From: an uncultured bacterium
Lineage (GTDB): Bacteria; Edwardsbacteria; AC1; EtOH8
Direction: 5' to 3'
Assembly: GCA_937863685.1 (NCBI GenBank)
Contig: CALMGM010000005.1
Location: 682,001-746,000 of the forward strand
DNA: 64,000 nt
The notes below the pieces were generated by a model. It was not told where the DNA came from, made no database searches, and worked only from the letters and a program-made list of their open reading frames with translations. The stretch's first letter is position 1. Each line of letters opens with the position of its first letter. This document shows, piece after piece, positions 1 through 9,982 of the stretch. The position numbers and the translations under genes are program-made.

Positions 1-88
1 CTGGCAGAGGCAGACGGCAGGGCTGGGGATACCTATTCAATTCTCACTAAACAAAAGAATATCAACCATATTATATCGTGAATGAAAT

Positions 89-1972
89 TTATTCACCACC
101 CGAAGAAGTCTTATATATTTCGCCATTTGAACCGCTTATAAAGCCTATTGACCCATTAGTGGGAAAACATACTTCACCCAAATCAGAAGTTGTAGGTGAT
201 ACAAGCACAAACCACGTTTGCCCACCATCAATAGTTTTTATAATCTTACCAAATTCACCCACAGCATATCCTGTTGTTCCATTATCAAAAATAAACAAAC
301 CCCCAAAGTTTCCAGAAATACCTGTGTTTTGTTTAAACCATGTTGAACCGCTATTTGTTGTTTTTAAAACGGTGCCATTATTACCGCTAGCATAACCAGT
401 ATTTAAATTCGGGAAATCCAGATGATAAATTGGATCAGTATAACCTGTGTTCGTACCAACCCAGTTTATTCCGCCATCGGTCGTTTTATAAATATATACA
501 TAACCATCCGTAGACGATGGACACCCACCAATAAATCCTGTTGCATTAGATACAAAACTTAAACCAACAAACCAAATTTCTGAAAGACTGCTAATAACAG
601 ACCAATCAGCCCCACCATTTACCGTTTTAAATATATGTCCGCAGAAACCTACAGCATATCCCAAATTAACATCTGAAGGAAATTGAATATCATATAAATC
701 AATATTCTCATACCCCGATGGTAAGTACTGTTTAGCCCATGTTGATCCACCATTGGTTGTTTTAAAAAGGTTGCCATTGTAACCACATGTATATCCGATA
801 TTATTATCTGTTGGAAACGACACTCCTGACAAACAACCATCTGCATCAATTGTTTTGCTTATCCAATTCAACCCACCATCAGTTGTTTTAAGTAAAACAC
901 CGGTATTCCCAAATTGTTCACCACCTACTGCATACCCAACTATAGTATCGTGTGGAAAATCAACAAAAAGTCCCACACTAACACCCGTATATTGCTGCGT
1001 CCAAATGCTTAATGTGCTTGTAATAAAGGACCATACACTCGACCAGTTCGATGTGCCGGTGCTATTTGTAGCTCGCACTCGCCAGTAATATTTAATACCG
1101 GCAGAAAGCCCACTTATGGTCTGGCTTATTGCGGTTAGTCCGCTTTGGTTGTAAATAAAACTACCAAATAAGCTGTCCATGGAAACCTGCAAGGCATAGC
1201 TGGTTGCCCCGCTACTGGCGTTCCAAGTTAGGGTTGGGTTGAGGTTAATGCCGGTAGAATCGTTGGCAGGCAAAGATAGTATTGGCGCAGCAGGTACCGT
1301 AATAAATATTCCATCGTTACCATAGCTTGCCCCGCCGAGATTGGTGGCTGCAACACGGTAATGGTAAGTTGTCCCAGCCGTCAAACTGCCAATAACGGCA
1401 TTTACCGCCACTGCGCTGGTTCCTGTCCCGGCATTCTGCGTTGCAGTATTAGTGCCGTAACTTGTGGTGGTCCCATACTGGAAATAATACGTAGTGGCAA
1501 TATTATTTGGGTTTACCGTTCCATTTAACTGGGCTGTAGTTTGGGTTATGCTTGTGGCAGGGGTAGTTACAACAATAGGCGCCGTGGCTGATTTTGTTTT
1601 AAACTGCCAAACGCTTGTCCATGCGGAGGAAATATCTTTTTTATCGGCCCTCACCCTCCAATAATAAGAGGTGGAATACGATAATCCTGTAACAGTGTCG
1701 CTGGTTGAGACAATGCCGCTTTGGTTATATACAAAACTTGTGCAAGCACTATTGTTAGAAATCTGCAGCGTATAGCTGGTGGCACCTTCGCTGTCATTCC
1801 ATGTTAAAACAGGATTAATATCTATGCCGGTTGAATTTTGAACTGGTGAGGATAGGGTGGTTGCCTCGGGTGGTATTTTGGGATCCACCGGGTTTGACCA
1901 CTCACGCTTGGTATTACAACCCAGACAAAAAAGGCTGAATATACAAACGCCGGCAAAAATCATGTTTTTCAT
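89..1972 (-). CDS. Lipoprotein with fibronectin type III-like domains and Ycf48/BNR-like propeller repeats
   Basis: N-terminal lipobox-like signal (FSLFCLGC); two near-duplicate YYWRVRA FnIII-like units; repeated K(T)TDGGxxW motifs. Confidence 0.75.
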   Translation of the reverse strand: MKNMIFAGVCIFSLFCLGCNTKREWSNPVDPKIPPEATTLSSPVQNSTGIDINPVLTWNDSEGATSYTLQISNNSACTSFVYNQSGIVSTSDTVTGLSYSTSYYWRVRADKKDISSAWTSVWQFKTKSATAPIVVTTPATSITQTTAQLNGTVNPNNIATTYYFQYGTTTSYGTNTATQNAGTGTSAVAVNAVIGSLTAGTTYHYRVAATNLGGASYGNDGIFITVPAAPILSLPANDSTGINLNPTLTWNASSGATSYALQVSMDSLFGSFIYNQSGLTAISQTISGLSAGIKYYWRVRATNSTGTSNWSSVWSFITSTLSIWTQQYTGVSVGLFVDFPHDTIVGYAVGGEQFGNTGVLLKTTDGGLNWISKTIDADGCLSGVSFPTDNNIGYTCGYNGNLFKTTNGGSTWAKQYLPSGYENIDLYDIQFPSDVNLGYAVGFCGHIFKTVNGGADWSVISSLSEIWFVGLSFVSNATGFIGGCPSSTDGYVYIYKTTDGGINWVGTNTGYTDPIYHLDFPNLNTGYASGNNGTVLKTTNSGSTWFKQNTGISGNFGGLFIFDNGTTGYAVGEFGKIIKTIDGGQTWFVLVSPTTSDLGEVCFPTNGSIGFISGSNGEIYKTSSGGE

Positions 1973-1974
1973 GA

Positions 1975-3102
1975 TTAAAACCTCCAGGTAAGGTTAACCC
2001 CACCCAGTCCCTCCCCTCGAGGGGAGGGATTTAGGGAGAGGTTAAGTTCCGGTGCCAACGATGACTGTTTAGACAGTTCCGGATGCATCTTGGTCCTTAT
2101 AAACAACGAAGCAGCGTATGTGGCAACAAACCCGATTAAAACATATGAGGTTTTTGCCGCCAGCTTATCATTTTTATCGGTATCATCTCTATATTTCGCC
2201 GCGTCCTCCGGAGTTGTAGCATTAAGATACAAATTGTAATTGGATTCTGCCTCCAAGTGGAAATAATAGGAAGTCAAAGCTGTCAACAAACTACCTGAAA
2301 GAGCACCATAGGTAAGGACCGGATATTTAATTTTTGTTCTATTGGCTTCCCAGGCGATACTGTCAGCAACTTCCTGTTTTCTTTGTTTTTCCAACATAGC
2401 TTGCCGCTGGGCCTCTATTTCAGCCTGCCTTTTGGCGTAGGCCACCCTATCCAAGCTGTCCCTGGTTGCTTTTTCTGCCGCCAGTCTTTTCTGTTCCGCT
2501 TGACGTTTTACTACCGCTTCAGCTGCTATTCGTGCTTGCACTATCCTGGCTTGAGCAATGCTGTCGGCCACCGCTTTTTGCCTCATAGCCTCAAGCTGTT
2601 CAGCGGTGGGACCAGCGGCCTGAACTATTTCTTGGGCAATTTCTCTCATGTATGACAACAATTGGTCTATTTCGCCTTTGTAGTATTTTGTGCAGGACTT
2701 ATCCACCTTGCCGGTTTTTACGTCTAATAAACGAATGTTCACAGTCCAGGTGCCGCCCAGTTTTCCAACGCTGCCGCCGATCATCTTTTGCACGCCTAGC
2801 AATTGCCCGGCTTCAACTATGCAAGCGCTGGCATCACAAGCTCCACTTTGCTGAAAGCCCTGCTCCCGCAATATCTCGTCCCGTTTGGACAGCTCAACAA
2901 TTTCAAACACATTTGCGTTTACCAGCTCCGTAAGCAGGGCGCCGGTTAAAATGGCCCCATCGCTTTGGGAAACACCTGTCGGCGTAAGATCCATTAAAGA
3001 CAACGTAGTCTTGCGAAGCCCTTGGGCGAATGTAATATTTGCCACAAGTCCAGTTAACAGTAAAGACAGGTATATTTTTCTAGCTAGTAGAACTTTACTC
3101 AT
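1975..3102 (-). CDS. Exported CsgG/LpoB-like protein with Ala/Gln-rich coiled region and C-terminal hydrophobic segment
   Basis: Signal peptide; LTGALLTELVNANVFEIVELSKRDEILREQGFQQSG resembles CsgG/curli-type assembly proteins; C-terminus contains repeat-derived NLSLNPSPRGEGLGG. Confidence 0.6.
   Translation of the reverse strand: MSKVLLARKIYLSLLLTGLVANITFAQGLRKTTLSLMDLTPTGVSQSDGAILTGALLTELVNANVFEIVELSKRDEILREQGFQQSGACDASACIVEAGQLLGVQKMIGGSVGKLGGTWTVNIRLLDVKTGKVDKSCTKYYKGEIDQLLSYMREIAQEIVQAAGPTAEQLEAMRQKAVADSIAQARIVQARIAAEAVVKRQAEQKRLAAEKATRDSLDRVAYAKRQAEIEAQRQAMLEKQRKQEVADSIAWEANRTKIKYPVLTYGALSGSLLTALTSYYFHLEAESNYNLYLNATTPEDAAKYRDDTDKNDKLAAKTSYVLIGFVATYAASLFIRTKMHPELSKQSSLAPELNLSLNPSPRGEGLGGVNLTWRF
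2008..2029. repeat. 22-bp perfect palindrome inside coding sequence
   Basis: TCCCTCCCCTCGAGGGGAGGGA. Confidence 0.9.
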
Positions 3103-3204
3103 TTATAGACTCCCTTTATATTAGGTAAACGCTCAAGATATCCATGTGGGTAACTATACTATTTTACCATTATAAAATCAAGCACAAAAATACTGGTTAG
3201 CAAT

Positions 3205-4326
3205 TTAAGTTAGTTGTGCTTTCTTTTTTAATTTAAGAAATAATACCAGCCCGGCCAACAGGGCCAGCACCACCAGCAGGGCAATTATATTGTGGGCTAT
3301 CATGGAAACGATTATGGTGATTGCAGAAAGCGTCAGCGCTATGGGAAAGGCGATCAATCCTGTTACGAACCGGCCGGCCGAACCCAGGAAAGGAAGCACG
3401 TCCAGCACGGTATTCAAAGGACCGCTTAACATCATCAACCCGATCCACATCATCAGGAATCCGATGATTCGGCCGATCCAACCGGCTACCTTATATTCCG
3501 TTTTAAGCTTGGCGATGGCCTCGTCCCTGCTGCCCAGAAAAGCCCGGTAGAAGCTTTTCTCACCATTATAAAAATACGGGTCCAGCATACCTCCGGACAG
3601 CTTGCCGAAGACCGTGGCCCTCCGGCCGGACGACAGGGCATGGAACGACAGCCGGGTATCTCCGATCTGGGGGTCGGCTAAAGAACCCTGCCCTTGGAAC
3701 AGGTATTCTTCGGTGACGGTGTATCCCTTGGTTTTTTCCAATAGGATCTTTCCGCCCCCCAGGCCCAGAGGCTCGGTCGAGGGCAAGCTTATGCGTTCCA
3801 TATCCAATTCAAAGACCCCGACTTGAGCCTGTCTGGCCGAAAAGGTCTGGGAACGGATAGCCGGCGGTGGGTTGGCATGTCCCTCCGGTTGCTTGAAATC
3901 AGCCGAGTTCTCGGGGTTTTCGGTCCACCCCTTCTCGTAGCTGTAGGTCTTGGTGGTGGTCTCGCTGCCGCCGGTGTTCTTCTGGGTCTTGGTGCTCACC
4001 CGCTCCCTCCAGGCGAACATCTCGGCCCGACGGGTCAGGATCAGATACTTTCCCGGCCTGATGAAATCGGGGTCGCCCACCAGGTCGACGGTCTCCAGCG
4101 GCGCGGTGACCGACACTAACTGCCCCTGGGCATTCTGGTCGATGGCCGACTGGGAGGCAATGACGGCCTTCTGCGCCAACTTGGCGAAATCGGTCCGGCC
4201 CTCGGTCTTCCACAGCACCACAAAGGAGATGATGAAAAGGACCAGGCCCACCAGCACTCCGACAAACGAGTTCAGGATCCTTTTGCCCCAGCCGGTGGTG
4301 GCCACTTCGGTCAATTGATCGGTCAT
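3205..4326 (-). CDS. TMEM43 family membrane protein
   Basis: N-terminal TM, long periplasmic domain, C-terminal TM cluster; TMEM43-like sequence pattern. Confidence 0.7.
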   Translation of the reverse strand: MTDQLTEVATTGWGKRILNSFVGVLVGLVLFIISFVVLWKTEGRTDFAKLAQKAVIASQSAIDQNAQGQLVSVTAPLETVDLVGDPDFIRPGKYLILTRRAEMFAWRERVSTKTQKNTGGSETTTKTYSYEKGWTENPENSADFKQPEGHANPPPAIRSQTFSARQAQVGVFELDMERISLPSTEPLGLGGGKILLEKTKGYTVTEEYLFQGQGSLADPQIGDTRLSFHALSSGRRATVFGKLSGGMLDPYFYNGEKSFYRAFLGSRDEAIAKLKTEYKVAGWIGRIIGFLMMWIGLMMLSGPLNTVLDVLPFLGSAGRFVTGLIAFPIALTLSAITIIVSMIAHNIIALLVVLALLAGLVLFLKLKKKAQLT

Positions 4327-4461
4327 TTATTTTCCTCCTATTGTTTTATGGCCCGTTGTTCAAAAGGCATTTGAAAGCTATTATCGGACAGCTTTAGGGA
4401 TAAGTCAAGCGGTTTTTACCGCCAGCCGGAGCACCACGGGTTCTTTTTCGGTATTTTTCTC

Positions 4462-4489
4462 TTGCAATCGTAAATCTGTATGGTAAAAT
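4462..4489 (+). promoter_or_regulatory. Candidate sigma70-type promoter for rbfA
   Basis: TTGCAA-16 bp-TAAAAT upstream of rbfA RBS. Confidence 0.5.
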
Positions 4490-4516
4490 GTTAAATTGTA
4501 TCAGGAGGCTAAATTC

Positions 4517-4882
4517 ATGCATTTCAAACGCTCTTCCCAGGTGGCCGAGGTGATCAAGCGAGAGATGTCGGACATCCTCTCCCATCATATCAAGGATCCC
4601 CGCCTGGGGTTCATCACCGTAACCGGGGTCGATCTTTCCGACGACCTGCGCTACGCCAAGGTTTTTGTTAGCATTTTCGGGGAGAAGGACAAACAACAGG
4701 AATCGCTTGATGGGTTGGCCAGTGCCAAGGGGTTCATCCGTAAGGAGATCGGCAGCCGCCTGCGGCTGCGCTATTGCCCCGATTTCTCATTCAAGGTGGA
4801 CGAATCCATCGCCTACGGCGACAAAATAGACCGCCTGCTTAACCAGATATCAAAGGAAGATAAGCCCGATGACAGCCAGTGA
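4517..4882 (+). CDS. rbfA: 30S ribosome-binding factor A
   Basis: KRSSQVAEVIKREMSDILSHHIKDPRLGFITVTGVDLSDDLRYAKVFVSIFG; AGGAGG upstream of ATG 4517. Confidence 0.93.
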   Translation: MHFKRSSQVAEVIKREMSDILSHHIKDPRLGFITVTGVDLSDDLRYAKVFVSIFGEKDKQQESLDGLASAKGFIRKEIGSRLRLRYCPDFSFKVDESIAYGDKIDRLLNQISKEDKPDDSQ

Positions 4883-5825
4883 GATCGCCCAGGCCCTGGA
4901 AAAGCACCGCCGGATAATGATCACCAGCCACGTCAACCCCGATGGGGACAACATCTCCAGCCAGCTGACCCTGGCCTCGGTGCTTAAAACCCTGGGCAAA
5001 GAAGTAACGATAATAAACCAGGATCCGGTGCCGGAACGGTACCGTTTTTTGCCCGGCTGGGAGACCATCTCCAACAAAATGGAGTCGCCCAATGTCACCG
5101 CCGTCTGCGTGGTGGACTGCGCCAATCCCGAGCGCATAGGAAAAGCGGCTGATCTTATCACTCCGGCCACCATGGAACTGATCGTGATAGATCACCATGT
5201 CTCCAACGACGGCTTCGGGCACATCCAGTATATAGACACCCAGGCCTCCTCCACCTGCGAGCTGATATACCGGATATCGCAGAAACTGGGCGTCAAGCTG
5301 AGCGCCGAGCAGGCTACCATTCTTTTGTCCGGCATCATGACCGACTCCGGCGGTTTTCGCTATTCCAACACCTCCCCGGCCACCCTGCGGAACGCCGCCC
5401 TGCTGATGGAGGCAGGGGCCGAGCTGGCCTGGATATCGGAACAGCTTTATTTCCAGCAGCCGCTGAGGCACCTGAAGGTGCTGGGGCAGCTGTTCTCCGA
5501 CCTGAAGACCGCCGGAAACGGGAAAATATCCTGGGTAGTGCTTACCCAGGAGATGGCCCGGAAGCATGGCTTTGACATCAACGACAGCGAGGAATTTGTC
5601 AGCCATGTGCTGTCGGTCAAAGGAGCCGAGGTGGGCCTGCTGTTCAAGGAGCAGGGCAACGGGATCGTGCGGGTATCATTCCGCTCCAAGGGTCGGGTGG
5701 ACGTAAACAGATTGGCGGCCCGGTTCGGGGGCGGCGGGCACATCCAGGCCGCCGGGGCCAGGGTCAAGGGCACGGTTGCTGAAGTGACCAAAAAGGTGAT
5801 CGAGACGGTGGAGCGGGAGATTTGA
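4869..5825 (+). CDS. nrnA: DHH/DHHA1 bifunctional oligoribonuclease/PAP phosphatase NrnA-like
   Basis: SHVNPDGDNISSQ, IDHHVSN, FGGGGHIQAAGA motifs; overlaps rbfA end. Confidence 0.9.
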   Translation: MTASEIAQALEKHRRIMITSHVNPDGDNISSQLTLASVLKTLGKEVTIINQDPVPERYRFLPGWETISNKMESPNVTAVCVVDCANPERIGKAADLITPATMELIVIDHHVSNDGFGHIQYIDTQASSTCELIYRISQKLGVKLSAEQATILLSGIMTDSGGFRYSNTSPATLRNAALLMEAGAELAWISEQLYFQQPLRHLKVLGQLFSDLKTAGNGKISWVVLTQEMARKHGFDINDSEEFVSHVLSVKGAEVGLLFKEQGNGIVRVSFRSKGRVDVNRLAARFGGGGHIQAAGARVKGTVAEVTKKVIETVEREI

Positions 5826-5828
5826 TCC

Positions 5829-6020
5829 ATGGAATTCAAATATAAGTGCACCTGCGGGTGCGAGGATTTTCTAGTTGTCGCCGAAAAGGACTACAACGCC
5901 CGGGTGGACGCCGAAGGCACCCTGGTGTGCCTGCCCCAAACCGAACATATACTGTCCGTCGCCTGCGTAAAATGTAATAAGATTTACAAACAGAAAGATT
6001 TCAAAAGTATAGAATATTAA
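5829..6020 (+). CDS. Small Cys-rich (zinc-ribbon-like) protein
   Basis: 63 aa, CTCGC...CVKC spacing, between nrnA and nadK. Confidence 0.6.
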   Translation: MEFKYKCTCGCEDFLVVAEKDYNARVDAEGTLVCLPQTEHILSVACVKCNKIYKQKDFKSIEY

Positions 6021-6029
6021 CTTCTGTTC

Positions 6030-6053
6030 CCTCTCCAAAAGCATTTGGAGAGG
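6030..6053. repeat. Intergenic inverted repeat upstream of nadK
   Basis: CCTCTCCAAA-AGCA-TTTGGAGAGG. Confidence 0.85.
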
Positions 6054-6076
6054 AGTGAGATCAAAAGGAAACTATC

Positions 6077-6916
6077 ATGAAAACCTACGGATTGATCTAC
6101 AACAAGAACCGGCCCGGCGCCGAGCGCGTGGTGCGCCAAGTGGCAGGATGGCTCAAGGACCACGGCATCAAGGTCCTGGCCGAAAGGGGCTTTGATATCA
6201 GCCAGGCCGAGATGGCCGATGAGATCGAAGTGGCCGCCCGCTGCGATATGCTGCTGGTATTGGGCGGCGACGGCACCCTGTTGAGGGCCGTCAGGCTGAT
6301 GGGCAACGGACAAAAGCCTGTTTTGGGGATCAACCTGGGATCGCTGGGTTTTTTGACCGAGATCTCACAGGACAATATCCAGCAAAGCATGGAGCAGGTG
6401 ATCCGGGGCCAGTATCAGATAGAGGAACGGGCCATCATCAAGGCCCAATGCGGCGATGCGGAATTTTTTGCCCTGAACGATTTCGACATCCGGGTGCCCA
6501 CCCGCCTGGTGGAGCTGACGGTGTCCATCGGCGATGAACTGGTCAGCCGCTATTACGCAGACGGAATGCTGATCGCCACCCCCACCGGCTCCACCGCCTA
6601 TTCCCTCTCGGCCGGCGGTCCGATAGTGGAGCCCGATATGGACGCTTTCGTGATCACCCCCATCTGCCCCCATACCCTGAGTCTGCGGCCCATGATCGTT
6701 TCCCTGAATAAGACCATCACGGTGGTGGTCCACGGCAAGAACGAGGAGGCGGTGATGGTGGCCGACGGCCAGATCGTGGCCCGGCTGAAAAACGACCAAA
6801 AACTGGTCATCACCAAGGCCGATCGGAAGGCACTATTGGCAAGACCCGAGGCCTCGTCGTTCTATAATATCCTGCGGACCAAGCTAAAATGGGGCGCCCG
6901 GGGAGAGAATTGTTAG
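6077..6916 (+). CDS. nadK: NAD(+)/NADH kinase
   Basis: LGGDGTLLRAVR, GINLGSLGFLTE, PTGSTAYSLSAGGPI motifs. Confidence 0.95.
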   Translation: MKTYGLIYNKNRPGAERVVRQVAGWLKDHGIKVLAERGFDISQAEMADEIEVAARCDMLLVLGGDGTLLRAVRLMGNGQKPVLGINLGSLGFLTEISQDNIQQSMEQVIRGQYQIEERAIIKAQCGDAEFFALNDFDIRVPTRLVELTVSIGDELVSRYYADGMLIATPTGSTAYSLSAGGPIVEPDMDAFVITPICPHTLSLRPMIVSLNKTITVVVHGKNEEAVMVADGQIVARLKNDQKLVITKADRKALLARPEASSFYNILRTKLKWGARGENC

Positions 6917-6942
6917 GAAATTCTATTTTTAGGAGAAGAAAG

Positions 6943-8832
6943 ATGAAAAAAATCGTTACTTCTGTTTTATCCGCTTTGCTTTTTATCACCATCCAACAGG
7001 GCTGCGGAAAAGATCCTATAGAACCGCCCCCTCCGACCCCGGTTGCGCCAAAGGTCACCGCCATTTACCCATCAAGCAACAGCGGCAGCCTTCCCCGGAA
7101 TTCCTTGATATATCTGACATTCAGCGTGACCATGAAACAGACCGAGACCCAGAACGCCCTGATAATCACCGGCATGACCGGACGGAAATGGTGGTGGAAC
7201 GGCAGATTGATATTCCAGGCGGATTCCCTTTACGGGGCCAATGATACCGTTAAAATAACCCTGACCACCGCCGCCCAGAGTGCGGCCGGGGTCGCGCTGG
7301 CTGTTGCCTATAATTCTTCCTTTGTTTGCGGCAACGATTCGGATGTAACCAGACCCGCGGTGATCTCCACCAACCCGGCCAGCGGCCAGACCGGGGTCGG
7401 CGCCACGGCCAGCGTTTCGGCAATTTTTTCGGAAAAATTGGCACCCTGGTCGGTCTCGGCTTTCTCCATGACCGGCGTTACCACAATCTTGGGAACGACA
7501 ACACTGCAGAGCGACTCCATAATAAGTTTTTCACCCTCTTCGCTTCTGTGTTATGGCACGACCTTTACCGCCATCGTCGACACCGGCGTCAGCGATCTCT
7601 GCGGAAATCATCTTTTACCGCAGTATTCCTGGACTTTCCAGACCATCGCCGACACCGTCAAGCCCAAGGTGTTGTCGCTTGACCCAGCCAATAACGATAC
7701 TTTGGCCTCGGTGAATAAATCCGTGATCGTCAGGTTCTCCGAAGTGATGGATACCGCCTCGGCCCGGGCCGCCTTTTCCATCACTCCTTCCGTTTCCGGG
7801 AATTTCACCTGGAGCGGAGATTCCATCATGACCTTCGCCCCGGCCGAGACCCTGGCCTTCCGCCGGCAATTCCAGGTGGCTATCGGCTCCGGCGCCCAGG
7901 ATCTGGCCGGGAACCCCCTGGCCACGGCCTGGAATTCCAACTTCACCACCGTCCGGGGGATCTATGTCTGCTGCAACACCTCCAATGAGATTTATCTGTT
8001 CCAGCAGAACGATCTTAAGCCGGAAGGATCCCTGCCGTTTTACACCAAGGCCAGCCAGATAAGAATTTCCGCCGATGACAGTATGGGTTATGTTCTTACC
8101 CAGAACACTCTTGCCTTTATACAACTCAAGAATCACAATTTACAAAATTTTGCCACCTTCGATTTGCCATCCACCTGTTACGGGTTGGCACTCTCCCCAA
8201 ATGGGACCCGCCTAGCGGTAACCGACACCCTCAATAAATGGCTCTACTTGATTGATGCTGTTAACGCCATCAAGCTTGATTCGGTCCAGACCGGTGCCGC
8301 CTTCCCCAAGGGGGTCTGTTTCAACCAGGGCAGCAGCCAGATCTGCGTGCTGTGCTGGGGACAGGTGGAGATATTCAGCGTCAGCAATCTTCACGCCGCC
8401 CCCTCCACTGTCGTCATCCCCAATAACGGAGAGGAGGCCGTCAAGGGCGCCTCCGGCGACACGCTGTATATCTCCTCCGGCACCGGTATTTCGGCCATAA
8501 AATTTTCCGACGCCACCGAGGCCTTCCGGATAACCGGCATCAGCAACCACCCCTTCGGGCTGGCGGTTTCGCCTGACCAGGCTCACGTAGCCCTGGCCTG
8601 TTATGATGAGAATGCCGTAAAGATATACACCACCTCCGGAATATATGTCACCACCGTTTTGACCGGCACCTGGCCCAAGGGCTTGGTCTACAGCCCTGAC
8701 GGCAGATATCTGTATGTTTCCAACTCCGGCAGCACCAATATCACGGTAATCAGCCGGAGCAGTAATACCTATACCGCAGGATCTTCAGCGACGGTGGGGG
8801 CCGGGCCCTGGGGCATAGCGGTAACGCCGTAA
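6943..8832 (+). CDS. Lipoprotein with SbsA-type Ig-like (Big_5) domains and YVTN-like beta-propeller
   Basis: ATG with AGGAG RBS; lipobox IQQGCG; repeated VRFSEVMD...NP Ig motifs; YSPDGRYLYVSNSGSTNITVI. Confidence 0.8.
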   Translation: MKKIVTSVLSALLFITIQQGCGKDPIEPPPPTPVAPKVTAIYPSSNSGSLPRNSLIYLTFSVTMKQTETQNALIITGMTGRKWWWNGRLIFQADSLYGANDTVKITLTTAAQSAAGVALAVAYNSSFVCGNDSDVTRPAVISTNPASGQTGVGATASVSAIFSEKLAPWSVSAFSMTGVTTILGTTTLQSDSIISFSPSSLLCYGTTFTAIVDTGVSDLCGNHLLPQYSWTFQTIADTVKPKVLSLDPANNDTLASVNKSVIVRFSEVMDTASARAAFSITPSVSGNFTWSGDSIMTFAPAETLAFRRQFQVAIGSGAQDLAGNPLATAWNSNFTTVRGIYVCCNTSNEIYLFQQNDLKPEGSLPFYTKASQIRISADDSMGYVLTQNTLAFIQLKNHNLQNFATFDLPSTCYGLALSPNGTRLAVTDTLNKWLYLIDAVNAIKLDSVQTGAAFPKGVCFNQGSSQICVLCWGQVEIFSVSNLHAAPSTVVIPNNGEEAVKGASGDTLYISSGTGISAIKFSDATEAFRITGISNHPFGLAVSPDQAHVALACYDENAVKIYTTSGIYVTTVLTGTWPKGLVYSPDGRYLYVSNSGSTNITVISRSSNTYTAGSSATVGAGPWGIAVTP

Positions 8833-8852
8833 ATATTCGGCCCCCACCAGGC

Positions 8853-9932
8853 ATGAACAAACTGCCGCCATCGTCCCGGACAAGGCGTTCCTGTTATCAC
8901 AGGGAAAAGCTATGGTTTTTCGGCGGGGCCGGTTTTTATCCCCATGACGTTCTGCTCCGCAAAAACGAGATCCTTGGTTTGACCGGGCAATGGGACCAGG
9001 CCGAAGAAATAACCCAAAAATGTCTTGCGCAGGCAGAATCTTCGGATGACCGGTTCGCTTTGTCCGAATGCATCATGGGGCGGGCGGCTCTTTTATATGT
9101 GCAGGGGCATTATCCGGAAACCTTGGAATTGTATCAAAGAGCCCGAAAGCTCTATGACGAAACAGGCCGGAGAGAACAGTTGGACAGGATGCGTTTAAGC
9201 CTGGGTTCGCTGTACGTGCGGATGGCCCGTTTCGACCAGGCCCGGGAGTGTTACCGGGAAGCCCTAGCCTCGGCCCCCAATGACAAAAGGCTGGAGATGG
9301 GAGTGCGGCTCAACCTGGGCCTGTTGCACATTCAACTGGAGGAATTCCCTGAGGCATACCGGGAATGCCGCCGGGCACTGGAACTGGCTCAGGAATTAGG
9401 CGATCCCAAGGAGATCTACAAGGTCCGGATCAATCTGTGCATAGCCGCCCGGGAGACCGGCCGGCTGGACGAGGCCATGGAGTGCGCCGAGCACACCATC
9501 GCCTTCGCCCAAAAGATAAATGAAAAGCGCGGTTGCGGCATGGGTTACAACAACGCCGCCCTGATCTGGCAGAAGCGCGGTAATCTGGATCAAGCGGTTG
9601 AATATTTTAAGAGGTACCTGAACCTGGCCGAATCGATGAGCGATATGAACAACCAGGCCATAGCCTCCAACAATCTGGCCGGGGCCCTGCTGGAGCAGGG
9701 CGAGTTGGCCGAAGCCGAGAAATATTTTTCCCTGGCCCATGATATCATGAAGAGTTTCGGGAACCGGCTTTACCAGGCCGATTCCCTGTACAACCTGGCC
9801 CGGGCACGTCGGGCCGCCCTCGACCTGCCGGGAGCAAGGGATTTCCTGAACCAGGCCCTGGAGATAGCGGAGACCATTCCCGGCAACCCCTATATGGGAA
9901 AATATCTTGACTTGCGAAAAGAACTGGCTTGA
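8853..9932 (+). CDS. Tetratricopeptide repeat protein (cytosolic)
   Basis: Repeated TPR helices; no signal peptide. Confidence 0.8.
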   Translation: MNKLPPSSRTRRSCYHREKLWFFGGAGFYPHDVLLRKNEILGLTGQWDQAEEITQKCLAQAESSDDRFALSECIMGRAALLYVQGHYPETLELYQRARKLYDETGRREQLDRMRLSLGSLYVRMARFDQARECYREALASAPNDKRLEMGVRLNLGLLHIQLEEFPEAYRECRRALELAQELGDPKEIYKVRINLCIAARETGRLDEAMECAEHTIAFAQKINEKRGCGMGYNNAALIWQKRGNLDQAVEYFKRYLNLAESMSDMNNQAIASNNLAGALLEQGELAEAEKYFSLAHDIMKSFGNRLYQADSLYNLARARRAALDLPGARDFLNQALEIAETIPGNPYMGKYLDLRKELA

Positions 9933-9982
9933 AATACCTTGATTTCATTACCATGATTTTTTCATAAATATCCAACTGTATC

